64,000 nt of DNA from Magicicada septendecula (GCA_034769895.1 CM068370.1:40939844-41003843); one strand, 5' to 3'. Positions 31,330-44,282 are shown, counted from the first letter of the stretch. Notes: a model not told the origin generated them from the sequence alone. Numbers and translations are program-made.

Positions 31330-34300
31330 ACCGGAACGCAGGGGGCAGCCTGTCAACACTATTAGTTTTGTGAACAAAGGTGCCAAAGGTGCGTCTACGT
31401 CGAAGGCCGACGAACCCAAAATGCAGCACCAGGAAGAGAAAAAAAAATCACACGACCTAGTAAATAAGATAGTCAATTTACCGGACGATGACACTACCAA
31501 CGACGTACATATCCTTCTACCTGATTTACGAAATGACCTATTGTACGATGATGAAGAGGAAATAGCTCAGCGTGTATTAAAGTGTCCCGAAGTAATTATA
31601 AAATTTAATAACGATATAACTGTATTAGCTCTAATTGACAATGGACGTTTAATCAACGGTATGTCAGAATCATGGTATAATCAAAATAAGAAGGGCATAG
31701 AATCGTAGGAAATATTGCCCATGACCAACACTCTTGTAATGAGCGCAGTAGGAAACAAATCAAAATTAATTAAGAAACAAATATTATGTGATATAGAAAT
31801 AGATGGAGTTAGGAGCGAATGTGTGTTTTTAATTATACCGGATCTTGTTACACCATGTATTTTTGGGATGAGTTTTCTACAGGAAACCGGATGCCGTATA
31901 GATATAGGAAGGAGAATAATTGAGCTGAAAGGAAAAGCTGACGAAGCAGAGTATGTGATACCAATCATGCATATGGCGGTGATAAGCAGAGAAGAAGATG
32001 AAGAAATCATGCGGAATATTGACGAAAAGGTGGAAAGTATTGACTGTGGAGATGAAAATGTATTGAAACGATTAAAGGAAATTTTAGTAAGGAACAGGAG
32101 TTTATTCAGGGAGTGCCCCGGAAGAATCGACGGATACGCACACGAATTCCAAGTGACAGACAGGACACCGTATTTCCAGAGAGGTTGGCCAGTCCCACTT
32201 GCATACAAGGGGAAAGTTCAGGAAGAAATAAGTCGTATGTTACGTTTTGGGGTAATTGAACGTTGCAAAAGCCCATTTGTAAACCCACTTGTGACTGTGA
32301 TAAAGAAGGATGGAAGGGTCCGATTATGTCTGGATGCGAGGAAGGTAAACAGTGTGACGATCCCGGACTACGAGAGAGCCTCACCGATAAATGATATATT
32401 GGCAAAATGCAGCGAGATGAAGTACCTGTCCACAGTCGATCTGACCAGTAGCTTCTGGCAGGTACCATTAAAGCCAGAATGCCGAGATTTCACAGCCTTT
32501 ATGTATGAGGGTAAGTGCTACCGCTTTACGGTCACACCATTTGGATTAAGTACCAGTTCGGCGGCGTTAACAAGAGGATTAGACGTGGTATTAGAATAAG
32601 AGGTCAAAAGAAATACTATCTTTTATGTGGATGACTGTCTATGTTATTCTAATAGTCTAGAAACATACTTGACACACTTAGAATTATTATTAGAGAATTT
32701 AAGAAAAGCAAATTTAACGATAAGTTTAGAAAAATTGCAATTCTTCAGACAAGAAATCTCTTACCTAGGATATCGCCTGACAACGCAGGGAATCCAGGCG
32801 ACGGAGGAGAAAATAAGTGCTATTATGAAGTTTCCTACTCCTAAAAATCAAAAGCAACTGAAGGGTTTCTTGGGACTCACCAACTTTTATAACCGTTTCA
32901 CGGATAAATATGCGGAAACCGTGCAACCGCTGCTTGAATTATTGAAAAAGGGATGTAAATTCATTTGGACACCGGAGCTGAATAATTGTTTTCAGCAAGT
33001 CAAGGAATTATTTATTGAAACTGTTATTTTAAAATTTCCTCGAGTTAATCAAAGGTATTATATGCAATGTGACGCCAGTAAATTTGCGTACGGTGGTCAA
33101 TTGTACCAGTTAGATGAAGAAGGGAGAATCGGAGTCATCGCGTTTACAAGTAGAACATGTAAAGGCGCTGAGAGAAATTATTTCACATCAGAAAAAGAAT
33201 TACTATGTATCGTACGATGTTTAGAGAAGTTTCGCATTTATATTTTGGGACAACCTTGGACCGTTATCACTGATAACAAGGCACTGACCTTCATGCACAA
33301 GTGTCATTTAAACACTTCCCGCATAAAGAGATGGATCTTAAGCATTCAAGAATATAAATTTGACATTGTACATTGCAAAGGTAAGGACAACGTTGTTGCC
33401 GATATTCTAAGTTGAAATCCAACAGACGCCACACCAGAAGAAGTCAACGAGGATATATACGAATACTTGGTTAACCATATAACGATTAAAATGGACAAGG
33501 AGGTGAGTAGAATCATCAAGGACATCGGAAAATACCAACTCAACGATATTAAGCTTAAATCTATTATTAATAAAGTTAATGTAGGAAGCGTAGATAAGCA
33601 ATTAAGTGAATTTTACAAATACGTTAATGGTAAATTATATAGGCGACGCAAGAACGAGTGGAAGCTGTATATACCTGATAGTGTATCTGGAAAATTAATT
33701 GCCGAAATACACAGTATGTACAGACACTTGGGGGCGAAAAAATGCATGGATATGTTACAAGAACATTTCACTATGGACAAGATGCTAAAGAAAGTGAAAG
33801 TTCACATAAAAACGTGTGATGTATGTCAAAAATGTAAGGACACCAGTAACAGGATTTTGTTCGGTGGAACGAAGGCGTTTATACCGTTAGGGAGGGGTGA
33901 GCTTGTAAGTGCTGATTATTACGGACCCTTATCCACGGCAGCGGCCGGAGTTAAATACCTATTTGTAGTCATCGACAATTTCACAAAATACGTCAGATTG
34001 TTTACATTCCGAAGGGTGACGACGACAACAACATTGAGGAGAATGAAACAATACTGCGAAGAAGTGGGTTATCCAAAAGCGGTACTTACCGACAACGGAA
34101 CTCAGTTTACTTCCAAGAAATGGATAAATGGGCTGAGGGAATTGAACATTCAACCTAAATATACAGCTATAAGAAACCCGTGTACCAATTTAGCTGAGAG
34201 AGTCAACAGACAACTTGGTAATTTATTTCGAATCTTTGTTCATGACCAGCATACCAAATGGTCACGATATGCCAAAATAATTGAAAGCTGCATCAACGAG

Positions 34301-34725
34301 GTTTATCACGACACCATTGAGGTAACACCTTATGAAGCACACCTCGGCAGGAAACCAACAAGAGCATGGAAGAAATATTTAGACCAAGATATTGTGGGAG
34401 TTGAAAAGACAGATAACAGCAAAATATTCGTAAAAATAAAGAAAAAGAGAAAAAACAAGCAAAGTTAATTAATGAAAATAAAATAATTACTAAATTTGAG
34501 ATCGGGGAGAAAGTTTTAATAAGAACATACTATCAATCCGACGCAATTCAAAAGAAAATTGACAAATTCTATGAAGAATCATATAGAGAAGGACCATATA
34601 GAATACACCGGATCCTTGGAGACGCTACTTACCAGCTCGTCGACTGCGAAGATGAAAACAAGGTCCGAGGAAAATTTAATATAAGACAAATTAAGAAGTA
34701 CCATGAACAGAAGGATGGTGTGTAA
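31320..34725 (+). pseudogene. pol: pol: protease, RT, RNase H and integrase of the long-LTR gypsy element
   Basis: The frame overlaps the end of gag in +1. A protease-like segment has LALIDNGRLINGMSESWY (DNG instead of the usual DTG/DSG) and CIFGMSFLQETGC. RT follows with GVIERCKSPFVNPLVTVI, YLSTVDLTSSFWQVPL (motif A), TVTPFGLSTSSAAL and FYVDDCL (motif C, ~32612). RNase H has YYMQCDASKFAYGGQLYQ and VITDNKALTFM. Integrase has an HHCC-like region (CDVCQKCK at ~33820) and core residues in VSADYYGPL, VLTDNGTQFTSK and LAERVNRQLG. Lesions are stops at 31706, 32597 and 33413 and a frameshift near 34440 before the last 95 codons (ending at 34725). All domains are otherwise continuous, so this was recently active. 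Confidence 0.88.
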
Positions 34726-37281
34726 TCTACAGGGAGAAAAAGGGATATCTTGTTGTGTTAGCTGATGAGTTGAGTCACATACGCTAGGGTTGTTGACGCG
34801 TGGATCTCATTCAGGCTAGCCAACCATTAAAACACGATATGTATTGTAAATTTAAATTTTAAAGATTTATGTAATTCCTTAAGAATAACACATGCGAATA
34901 AAAGACTAACGATACGTTAAGTGATACAAGTGAGTGAACACTTTGATTAATGTTGTTTTTATGGAATGTAGTGAATGAAAAGACATTTTCATTATAAAAC
35001 TCTAATTAAGTGGCAATAAATTGTCACAGATGAAATAAATAAAAGAAAGGATGTGAATGATCAGTGTAAATCAGTATTTCTTATGTAAAGTAAACCAAAT
35101 TGACGGAATTATGTATAATAACTAGATTAAAATTTGAACTAATGTTAAGTTAAGATTACTTAATGATTACTTTAAGAATATGTGTACATGTCTAGTTAAT
35201 AGGATTGATTGTGGTAGATAAAGGTAACAACACAACGATCATAACTGTTATTAACCGAATTATTAATGCATTTATGCAATGAAGGTAACTAAAGGAATAC
35301 TTGGACTACTTAATCAGGGATTTTCTTTATTACAGTACGTGAAGCATAAATTTTATATTAGTTCATTTATTGATGCATTACATGTCTATTCTTTAAGAAG
35401 TAATGTTGTGACGATTTTATTAATAAAAATAAATTAGTTAATTAAGTTGATAATGTATAGGTTGATAAATTCTAAGTGTTTAATAAAATCTCACATTTTA
35501 ACCTAAAGCGTATTGTAATCATTAAATAATAATGATATTTAAATAAAAAGTCTAATAATATATTAAAAGGAATACGATTGTACAGAAAGGGTAAAGCTTG
35601 TTAATTAATCCTGCATAAACAGGCGCCAACTTGAACCAACTTGTTTTCCGACCCCTTAACTAACTAAAAATAATTGTAAATTGATTATTATTTAAATAAT
35701 TAAACTAGATCACTATAATATCCTTTGATAGCAATTGTAACTAAGAATCTCTCTACTTAATTATTTAATCTAATTTTAGTCCTTTAAATAAAAAAGAAAC
35801 TTGGAACTACTTTTATGTTGAGTTGAACTCTCGCGAGATTACTACTCTCTCCCCTAACTATTTTCGCCCACATGTGCAACGTTAAAAACAGTTTATTACA
35901 AAATGTAATTAATACGTCAGTTAAGACACAGAGGCATTCTTTATACTATTAAACAATGTGTTGCGTTAATGTAGTTAAACCGCGACTCATATAAATATGG
36001 TGTAAACGAGTGAGAATGAATAACTAAAATTTAGCGCCGGTGACATCTCTTCAAAATTCTTAAAATATAATACTTATGTAATTAAAACTGTGGTAATACC
36101 ATGAAGTGAAGTGCTACAATCAAACAATCATGTGAAGTGGATACATGTGAATGAAACTTTGTGTTAATCATTCAGATCAACGAGCTATTACTAACCATTA
36201 GCCAAGAGCAGAGAACCAGGAGCCACCATGATCTAAAAGACTTCAGGACTACACCATCCCCGGATACGAAGATAATGAGAGATACCTGACCTACTTCAAA
36301 CATGCTGCAACCGAGGACCTACGACTGGAATAACGCAGAGCTGGTGGACATCAAAAGAGGTGACACGGAGGCAAGCCTTCCGTGCTTATGAAATACTAAA
36401 TATTATATTCAACAAAAGACAATTAATTTAACCACATTAAGACATTTTAAGTACTGACAGTAATTGTATACTTATAACTTGTATACTTATTTCTAGTAAA
36501 AGAGTTATATCTCTGAACTGTAACGCCTTATTGTTTAAAAGATTAATAAAGACCATTCTTCAAATGGCAAAATTTAAAGCTTTATATGGCGAGGTAACCA
36601 TTCTTAACGTATTAGAGTAAATCCCGGATCCGGGGACTTAATTAAATTTGATATACATCTTATTTTGAGGGGGCCTTGTAAAAGAATAAAATATAATCGT
36701 CATGTAAACTGTAAGCTATTGAAGCATATGTGTCAAGAATTTTAAGTAGAGCAAATAATACAATATGTAATAAAGAGATGTCATCAGGAGTACCTACTAT
36801 ACTGAGTGCATAAATCAACAGTCTCCCCTTCCCTGAATCCTTGTATATTTATTGTTTGTTGTTCTGATTAAGTTTCAGCTCGTCACAAGTAAGGCAGCCT
36901 GAATAATTGGCAGAACCAATTATTTCGGGTTCCCTAAGTTATAACACAAGAGAAGATGTTATAATGTCAAATTGTTGTGTAGTTAGTTCAAACATTTATT
37001 GAATGTTTATAATTTGTTTATAATGAGATGTAAACACGTTTATACAACTAACACATACATGTGTTCATGTTAGATGCGTTCAAACAATCCAAATGGATGG
37101 CAATAAATTCAAATAATTGATATAAACCAAAAGGGGGGTATACCAAATGCAACACACATTACAGAAGCAGGTCATCAAGATATACTTCTCACAAACGAAG
37201 ATGGGCACGGCGAACACAGGGCGCAGAATCTGGATTCAATTGTTCCCTGAGGTCACGTCATTAAATCCACATTGGGGACGC
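34726..37281 (+). other. Long 3' non-coding region of the gypsy element
   Basis: About 2.5 kb of A+T-rich sequence between pol and the 3' LTR with no ORF above ~65 codons and no env-like motif. A purine run (AAAAGGGGGG) at ~37130 may be a polypurine tract, but it lies 150 bases from the LTR. The sequence immediately before the LTR is CATTGGGGACGC. The region's origin is unknown. Confidence 0.6.
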
Positions 37282-39602
37282 TGTAGCGATAGAAAAATTA
37301 AAAATATAATTTTCCTTCTCGACCAGTCTGTTCACACGCAGCTGTGGCAGCGACTCCAAGAACAGGGCCATAAACAAAGTTAATAGGGATAGGCGACAAC
37401 CAACGCCAATATCAGACAATGGAAGCGTGTTCAGCACGATGTAACAAAAGGAACGACGACTCAAGTTGACAGGAGAGGACCAACGGAGAATTATGACACC
37501 AAAACAAACCGAACAATGTACTTGGGCTCATTCACACGTTTACGCAGAATCGAAGCGAGGATACATTTAAGGGTTTAGTTAAGAAACTAGATCACGACAA
37601 AAAACGAGGCGAGGCACAAAGGATTGAAGAAGCGTTGCAGTCTATAGAAACGATGCGAGCAACAAATTGTGAATAGAAGCGACGATGTTGGACAGCGGGA
37701 TGTACGTCTAAGTGACATACTGAGATTTACAACGAGAAAGCGTGGTGGTTGCAGCTGCTGACACTTGATGGAAAATGGTTAATTGCCAGGACGCGGAGTT
37801 ACAGAAATGAACAGTACTCCAAGATGTTAGGGCAAACCCTTGCTTAAAACTCGAGACAATAGGTTGACTGACAGGCGCGTAATGTCTTGCATTTCTCCGA
37901 ACGAGAGTGACGCCTGGACAGAGGATTCAAAGGACATATCCAACCACCTATCAGAACAAAGTATTTCACGAAAGAGAGCAAAGGAGAATCCAGTTTCCAT
38001 AGTGACCAGGAGAAGAACAAATCAGAGGGAAGAAGACTAGAAGAGTTCGAAATGGTGGGAAAAGACTTGGAGAGAGGGTAGTGATTCAGCCTATCATGGT
38101 AATCTTAGGCGTGGACAAGCCAAAGACCAAATTCTAGTAGGGAGACGTTGATAAAAACTAAGTGTCCGACACGGGACGGGGCAGTCTTATAATAATTTTT
38201 GGGAGTCTAACATAATTTTTCGAGCAGTTCGCGACGGAGTCTTATATATGTTTTCGAACAGTTCGCGAAGAGTCTTGTAATATTTCGGACTATAATAGTA
38301 TTAGAGAGACACATAACTCTCGTGATCAATCTTATAATGTTACAGACAATTTCATAAGTTTATTAAGTGCAGTACTAATATCAAGAACAGTCATGTGAAT
38401 TTTCGATAGTGAATCGGTATATCGATCAGCCGTGAAGTCTTGAGGTACACGGTATGGAGAACTAAACGGACATAGTGAGGTTCGGACTGAACTTTATTGA
38501 ACTTAGAAAATTAGAATCGTTCTTGCGACTTAGTAAAACAGTATGACGAACAACAATTTACAATGTGCGTGAACGACACAGTAATATTCATAATTTACAG
38601 TAATCAAGACACTCTTATTTAAAAAGAACTATTCTTCAACCACACACTAATACCTAGTGTAGACACACAAAGAACCACACTGAACACTTAAGTAAGCATT
38701 TATTACTTAATGATGGTTGTACGCGGAGACGAGATGAATTGTGTGGACAGTGAATAAACATAACACAACTACACTATTATGTTAACGACGCGTGTGCACA
38801 TAACCAGTGAAAGTGATCATCATCATCCAATGGAGCACCGACTTCAAATAATCGTCATCACCTGGAATCTAGCACCGATGGAGTATAACGGATAAACTAT
38901 TATCAAGTAACACTATGATTTTATTAGTACAATCAAACTACTGTCCTGTCTCTTTCAAAGAATCTACCCTGAGTAATTATAGTAAAAGTTGTTAAAGGAA
39001 GGTTGCATTTAAATATAATCATGATCTATTAAAGCTAATCCATCTGGATGAATGAACGCATTAGATAAAGTAAATATTATTGATTTTGTTGTATGTATAT
39101 TTTATATGTTATATGTATTTCAGAGAGCGATTAAGAAGGAATTTATATTTTGATATGTATATATTCGATGTTTTGATGTATTTACAGGTACCAGGAATAT
39201 ACATGTTTGTTATTGAATACAATTGTTTAACGTATAATAAATTAGTACGTAAGCAGATCAATAATGCGTTCATCATTATCAGAAAACCCAATGTATAATT
39301 CAATTCACTATTATAACGACATAAATTTAACGTGTATTGAGTGGACACTCTTGAGAATTGTAGAATCTTATATTAACATTTAATTACACTGTCGTAAATG
39401 GCGACTAACGCACGGATCGATCTATATTATTGATTGATCAATAAACATAAAGAACCATATTAATCATAAAGTAAGCAACCTGAGTAATTAATAGATTTGC
39501 ATCTTAATTACATTGTTGTAATTGGCTTATGAAGGATATACTTCATTAATCAATACGTAATTAAATTAAGTAATTCACAAATTAATTAATTACACCGTTG
39601 TA
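37282..39602 (+). repeat. 3' LTR of the gypsy element (2321 bp)
   Basis: Near-identical to the 5' LTR; starts TGTAGCGATAG and ends ACACCGTTGTA, followed by the ATCT target repeat. The ending TA instead of the canonical CA is odd. High identity to the 5' LTR points to recent insertion. Confidence 0.9.
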
Positions 39603-39829
39603 ATCTTCAACAAAATCAACAGACCTAGAGTTCTGTATAATTCAAAAAGGTATGCAAAAGTGTAGTTGATTCTGTTTGAATTGACGGCAGTTATCGTTCG
39701 CATAGAATAAATTACCCTTGTTAAAACAAAATGTTGCAGGTAAATACCCTATTCCCTTAACCGATCTTCACCAAAACCAACAGATCTTGAGAACTTTACA
39801 ATTCAGGGCTGTATGCAAAACATTATTGA
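39603..39829 (+). mobile_element. HINE-like copy 4, right remnant
   Basis: Core units resume after the gypsy element (TTCAACAAAATCAACAGACC…) and end at GCAAAACATTATT, abutting an RNase H pseudogene. The microsatellite and terminal palindrome of this copy are not present. Confidence 0.8.
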
Positions 39830-40560
39830 TGTTTAGCCTCTCAATCTCATTCTTGCACACCCTCTCAATCTGTTCTGAGTAAGCGTTGGCTGTCATTTTC
39901 AAAGAAGGTTTGGGCTGCGTCTGTACTGCCTTTTTATCAATCTCGTCACACCTTTCGCTTCCCAAAATTCTGTTATGAGATGGAATCTACTGAAAGACAA
40001 TATGTTGTGGTGAATTCTGTAGTCTTCTGTGGATTTCTGCACATGTACAAAGTTTGTGGCAGGTTTATGTTTTGCTATTGCCCACAGCGCTGATTTAGAA
40101 TCACTCAGGATACGTACTTTTTCTACTTCAAGTTCCTTGCAGTGTTGAAGGGCTAGATCTATCGCTAAAAGCTCAGTTTCTATGCTAGATTTAGCTGTTG
40201 GAAATGCATAATATTCTAAGTTTAGGTCTGGTATGTAAATGGCTGATCCTGAGTGCTGATTGCTGATGTTCATACACCCATCAGTACAGATACAAAGGAA
40301 ATCTGCATATGTTGTGTGGATTGTTTGAAGTGCGGTCTGCTTTAAGAGTATAGGGTGGTCCTGCTTTGTCTCACTGTTCCTAAGCCAGTATTTATGATTC
40401 CACAACCAGGGTGGTACAGCATTAACAGGTGGGATTTCTTGGGACTGGAGTAGTCCATATTCCCTCTCGATTTCTGTGAGTCAATATCTAAATGATCGTT
40501 TGCTTGATCCCAAGGTTGCATATAGTTGGTGCAGGGACATATCTTTCAGGGTTTTTACTA
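39830..40560 (-). pseudogene. Jockey/I-type non-LTR retroposon: RT end and RNase H domain
   Basis: In the minus-strand frame from about 40480, LTEIEREYGLLQSQEIPPVN leads into an RNase H domain (40405-39899) with ICTDGCMNISNQHSGSAIYI (first Asp), SSIETELLAIDLALQ (catalytic Glu) and VRILSDSKSALWAI (next Asp). After a frame change the C-terminus (CDEIDKKAVQTQ) extends to about 39830. RNase H carried after RT is typical of I/Jockey-like clades, not RTE. The element is truncated on both sides. Confidence 0.75.
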
Positions 40561-40733
40561 GAATAAATTGGCAAATTTGAAATTTTGGCATATTGAAATC
40601 AGTGCAGTATGTCTGTCTGTTGTGACAACACTATACAGAACCACCATATTGATTTACTGCGTATTTTTTATATGCCAACATAGGTGCTGACAAGACTGCT
40701 AAAAAAAACCAAGACTAAAAACCAAAAATTTTT

Positions 40734-40912
40734 GTTGTAACTCATGTACTTTGTGTCATGACAATGCATCTGCTCATATGGCTGGGTTCGACGTTGTAAC
40801 TCATGTACCTTGTGTCATGACAATTCATCTGCTCATATGGCTGGGTTCGACGTTGTAACTCATGTACCTTGTGTTATGACAATGCATCTGCTCATATGGC
40901 TGGGTTTGACGT
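40734..40912. repeat. Three 59-bp tandem repeats
   Basis: Units start GTTGTAACTCATGTACYTTG at 40734, 40793 and 40852. They differ at four or five positions. Flanking sequence is unique-looking. The unit contains ATGACAATKCATCTGCTCAT and has no coding sense. Confidence 0.95.
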
Positions 40913-41340
40913 TTTTAATTGAAAAGAAAACCTGCACTGGAATAACTTTACTGTTCACTGGATTTGGTCGCAAATGACTTGTTTTCTAAAGGATAAAGAA
41001 TACACTGAAAGGGACACAGTTTGATGATATCAAGAGAAAGTGACAGCAACTCTAAGAGCCAGTTTGCAAAAACCATTCCTAATTGGTTTGAAGTGTGGGT
41101 TAGGTACTGGCATCAGTACACAGCTTCCCAAAGAGATTATTTTAAAGATGACTACGTGATTTCAGAAGTAAGGTTTGTAAAAATGTTATGGCAGTGAACT
41201 TTATTGTCAAACTCGTGATTTCAGAAGTAAGGTATGTACAGATTTTATTGCGGTGAACTTTGTTGTTAAAACTCGTATGCAGCGACTCATATACGTATTA
41301 TTACTAAACCAACAAAACTAATTTCAAATGACATGAGTTA
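40913..41340. other. Unrecognised sequence with a short duplication
   Basis: A ~45-bp segment (gtgatttcagaagtaaggt…gcggtgaactttgttgt) occurs twice, at about 41157 and 41215. No gene is seen. Confidence 0.45.
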
Positions 41341-41628
41341 AAACAAGGAAACAGACGCAATTGAAATATTGTAATGGTCCTACCTCAACTACTGTATGGT
41401 AGTGAGACTTGGATTAGAAAGACCAAAGATATATCAAGAATACAAGGAGCGGAAATGAGGTTCTTGAGGGTTGTACCAGTCTTATCAGAAATGATCATAT
41501 TAGAATGGAGCTAGGCACAGGTGAAAGCTTAAATGAGAAAATCTGGTACAAAACGGAGTGGCAGTTACACGTAGAGAGAATGGATCCAACTAGATTTTCA
41601 AGAAGAGCCCTTGACTATCATCCAAGGG
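41341..41628 (+). pseudogene. Non-LTR RT C-terminal fragment
   Basis: Across two frames: LLYGSETWIRKTKDISRIQG, then MRFLRVV, then RNDHIRMELGTGESLNEKIW and YKTEWQLHVERMDPTRFSRR. This is the thumb-to-C-terminus portion common to RTE-like insect retroposons. It is cut at 41628 by the left end of a hAT element. Confidence 0.7.
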
Positions 41629-43860
41629 CAGTGGCGTACGCAGGGGGGCTCAAGTCCCCCCTCACCGCAAAAATGTAATATGCACTTCCTTAATTTACTT
41701 AGGTCTCGTTTAAAATTACAAATTTGCATATTTCGGCGGATTTGGACGGGGATATAAACACTAACAAAATAAGTAGTTTATAATAACAATTATTATTTCA
41801 GTTATAATTTATAGTTCATTGAGCGGTGTATTACGCTGAGTGTAACATTCAGTAAGCTACCTGTTTTCTCTAGCTCTCGCTCTCATTTGACGGCGCGGAG
41901 GCGCGACCACATGCACGTCAACCAGTGACGTGCCACCGGCCACTACTACCAGTGAACCCTAAGAATTTTTACTTAAGTATTAAATAATGTTTTTATGAAA
42001 CTTAAATAAGTATATAAACCTTTTTCATAAAAATATTATTTAGTACTTAAGTTAAATTCAGGACTTTTTTTATACCAGTCGATAAATAAAACGAAAATTT
42101 AATAATGTTCCTAATTTCATATCTTGAATAATGCCGCTGTAATAATGAAAAAAATTACTTTAAAAACACTTTACATTTATACGAAATTTGTGGATAATTT
42201 TTTTACTTAAAAAATAGAATCGTTATATATATTATTATAAAATAATTAATTTCTAGAAACAATAATATTTTATTTAAAATGTATCGTTATTTTCCGAACG
42301 TATAAACATAACTAACCTACCTACCAAATTCTGCACGCCTGCCTGCGGCGTGCAGGCCCTTCGAAGCATGCACGCGCTCCACAGCGTGCGTGCAAAATTT
42401 CGAGTTTCACGCATGCTCGTACGAGCGCCACGGGTGAGAGGTAGCCTCTACAAGCTTCCACATATTCTCTATTTTCTGCAGTGATCGGAGGTAGTCATTC
42501 AGGAGATACACCACTCGTACACACGTTGCTGTCATCATCCGCCATTGTCGCGTTTGTGTTTGTTTGGCAGTACGGTGTTTATTAAATCCGCCGTTTTTGT
42601 AGTTTTATTAGTGATTATTTGATTGTTTGTTACGTCTAAGATGGAGACTAATAAGTCCAAACTTGATGACAAGACAAAAGTACCAAAAAGGAAAGTCAGA
42701 ACTTTGGGTTTCTTTGTAACAAAAACTAAGCGAAGTGTGATAGTGTAGAAGAAAGGCCTACATGTTCTTTGTCAACTTCTACATCCTCTCAGCAAGATAC
42801 TTGTGTTAGTGAGGCTTGTAGCAATAACAACAATGTTTCCGGGCTTGTTTCTGAATTCTCTGAAAATGTGAAACTATAATTCCTGGCTGTTCTGACACAA
42901 ATGTTCTTTCACAAAACGAGTCTTCATTATTACGTAAAATAACAGACATTAGTAATTTATTATTACAATATAAATCTCAAATTGATGGTAACCTGAAGTA
43001 GAGCTATGCCGTTATTTGGAAAAATTACACTGAAAGTATGGCTGACCACAAATTTCCTGTAAAAAAGAAGGTGCAATTATGCAGTCATTCCAGTATTCTT
43101 GTTATCACATATCAATCACATAGAGCAAATGCTGGGCAGGAATTGCGGGTGAAACAACTCTACAAGCTAAATTTATATATTTCTTTTGTTGATCATTGCG
43201 TTGTTAAATTAGAAACTCGTTTCGGACCTGAGTTTGATAAAATTTGTCATCTTCAAGTATTTATGCCTCATTTCATCATTAAGGCTACTACTCAAGAGAT
43301 CAACCAGTCTGTTCCCTCTATCATTTACCTCAGCATTTCCAAGATGGAACTTAAACTTGAGGCAGAAATATGGAAGCAAAAGTGGGTGGATGAAGCAGAT
43401 ATGAATGTTCCAGACACAGCTCTGTCTTCTCTCCAAGCTTGCATCCAGATATACTTCCCAATGTTCGAAAATTTTAAGAAGTACTGTGTGTACTCCCAAT
43501 AACGTCAGCTGAGCCAGAACGCTCCTTCTCTGAGGCGGTTGAAGACATGGCTGAGGTCTACAACATCGGAGACAGGGCTTAATGGGCTAGCTTTGCGCAT
43601 TATTCACAGGGAAATCGACATCTCTCCTGAAGATATTGTTGAGCGATTTGCCAAGGAAATAGGAGAATGGACTTGGCTTTTTAAATTACAAATTGCTTGG
43701 CTTGGACACAAATGCTTTACCTATTGTAAATTAATAGTTAACTTGATTCTTATTTACTGTACATTGTTTCTTTTTCATTTTTCAAATACTGTTGTTAATT
43801 GTGTAAGAATTCAGCTAATATGCACTTGTGTAATTTTTCATTAATAAAGTATTAGCAAAA
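41629..43860 (+). mobile_element. hAT element, left end present, right end not found
   Basis: Left terminus CAGTGGCGTACGCAGGGGGG is a classic hAT-type inverted repeat. The preceding eight bases TCCAAGGG would be the target duplication. The element carries remnants of a hAT transposase (42640-43840). A matching right terminus is not visible before the Penelope-like sequence at 43917, so the right side is probably truncated. A palindromic pair (ACTTAAGTATTAAATAATGT at 41971 and its complement ending at 42052) lies near the left end. Confidence 0.7.
42641..43840 (+). pseudogene. hAT transposase, internally deleted and frameshifted
   Basis: An N-terminal frame starts METNKSKLDDKTKVPKRKVR and reaches a stop after ~35 codons (42748). 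The catalytic centre is missing. Frame 43038-43502 carries the region before the dimerisation domain (LYISFVDHCVVKLETRFG). After a frame change, EPERSFSEAV and MKTWLRSTTSETGLNGLALR give the conserved hAT C-terminal signature (ERSFS…LK.WLRS….RL..LAL). The closest relatives by pattern are the zinc-finger MYM/TTF-like hAT transposases. Non-functional. Confidence 0.7.
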
Positions 43861-43916
43861 TAGTAGTATAACAGTTTAATGAAAAACAGTTTTCTTATTG
43901 GCACAATTAGTTAATT

Positions 43917-44280
43917 ACAATCAGAATGATCACTGTTGCACACCACTATATAAAAATTATCCCGATTAGCGCTTTCAAGCTTCACAGCCCATCGTCAGAT
44001 CGGAATAGGCAGAAATTATGTGAAAATAAACCCTTCACCCCTCTCCCCCACCCTGCTCACACACAACAAGCTATAATATAAATAACCCTTCCCCACCCCC
44101 TAAACCCTGTCCCACCATCTGTACAGTTACATATTTTTCTAGCAAATTCCTTGTGTTTCAGTGTTGTGTGTGTGTGTGTGCATCCTTTTAAACTAACCCT
44201 CTTCCTCTCCACACACGTGGGTCAGTCACACACCCTTATTTTAAAACATCCAATTAGTACTATGCAATATAATTCTTAAT
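43917..44280. repeat. Penelope pseudo-LTR, left copy
   Basis: Begins ACAATCAGAATGATCACTGT and ends ATATAATTCTTAAT. It matches the right copy at all but a few bases, except for a GT microsatellite of about 7 units versus about 25 in the right copy. Confidence 0.9.
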
Positions 44281-44282
44281 CT

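Larger units (their letters stand above)
24798..39602 (+). mobile_element. Ty3/gypsy retrotransposon with 2.3-kb LTRs, nearly complete
   Basis: LTRs at 24798-29683 (interrupted by a pogo element) and 37282-39602 are about 98% alike by eye. Both flanks are HINE-like core sequence, with ATCT duplicated at 24794-24797 and 39603-39606. Joining the flanks restores the normal unit (…AACCAATCT/TCAACAAAATC). Without the pogo element the retrotransposon is ~12.3 kb. It encodes gag and a pol with protease, RT, RNase H and integrase in that order. I find no env in the 2.5 kb between pol and the 3' LTR. Gag and pol contain a handful of stops and two frameshifts. Confidence 0.92.

Noticed and set aside
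30946-33415. Pattern of nonsense mutations in the gypsy gag-pol as a sign of systematic C-to-T editing
   Set aside because: Two stops (32597, 33413) fit C-to-T, but the TAG at 30946 sits where Tyr is likely (KYW) and the one at 31706 is undetermined. Stops arise most easily this way by chance.
39899-39935. Similarity between the RNase H fragment (GCTGCGTCTGTACTGCC) and the short 5' block of the HINE-like family, as transduplication
   Set aside because: Only about 25 bp align with mismatches; too short to support capture without a search.
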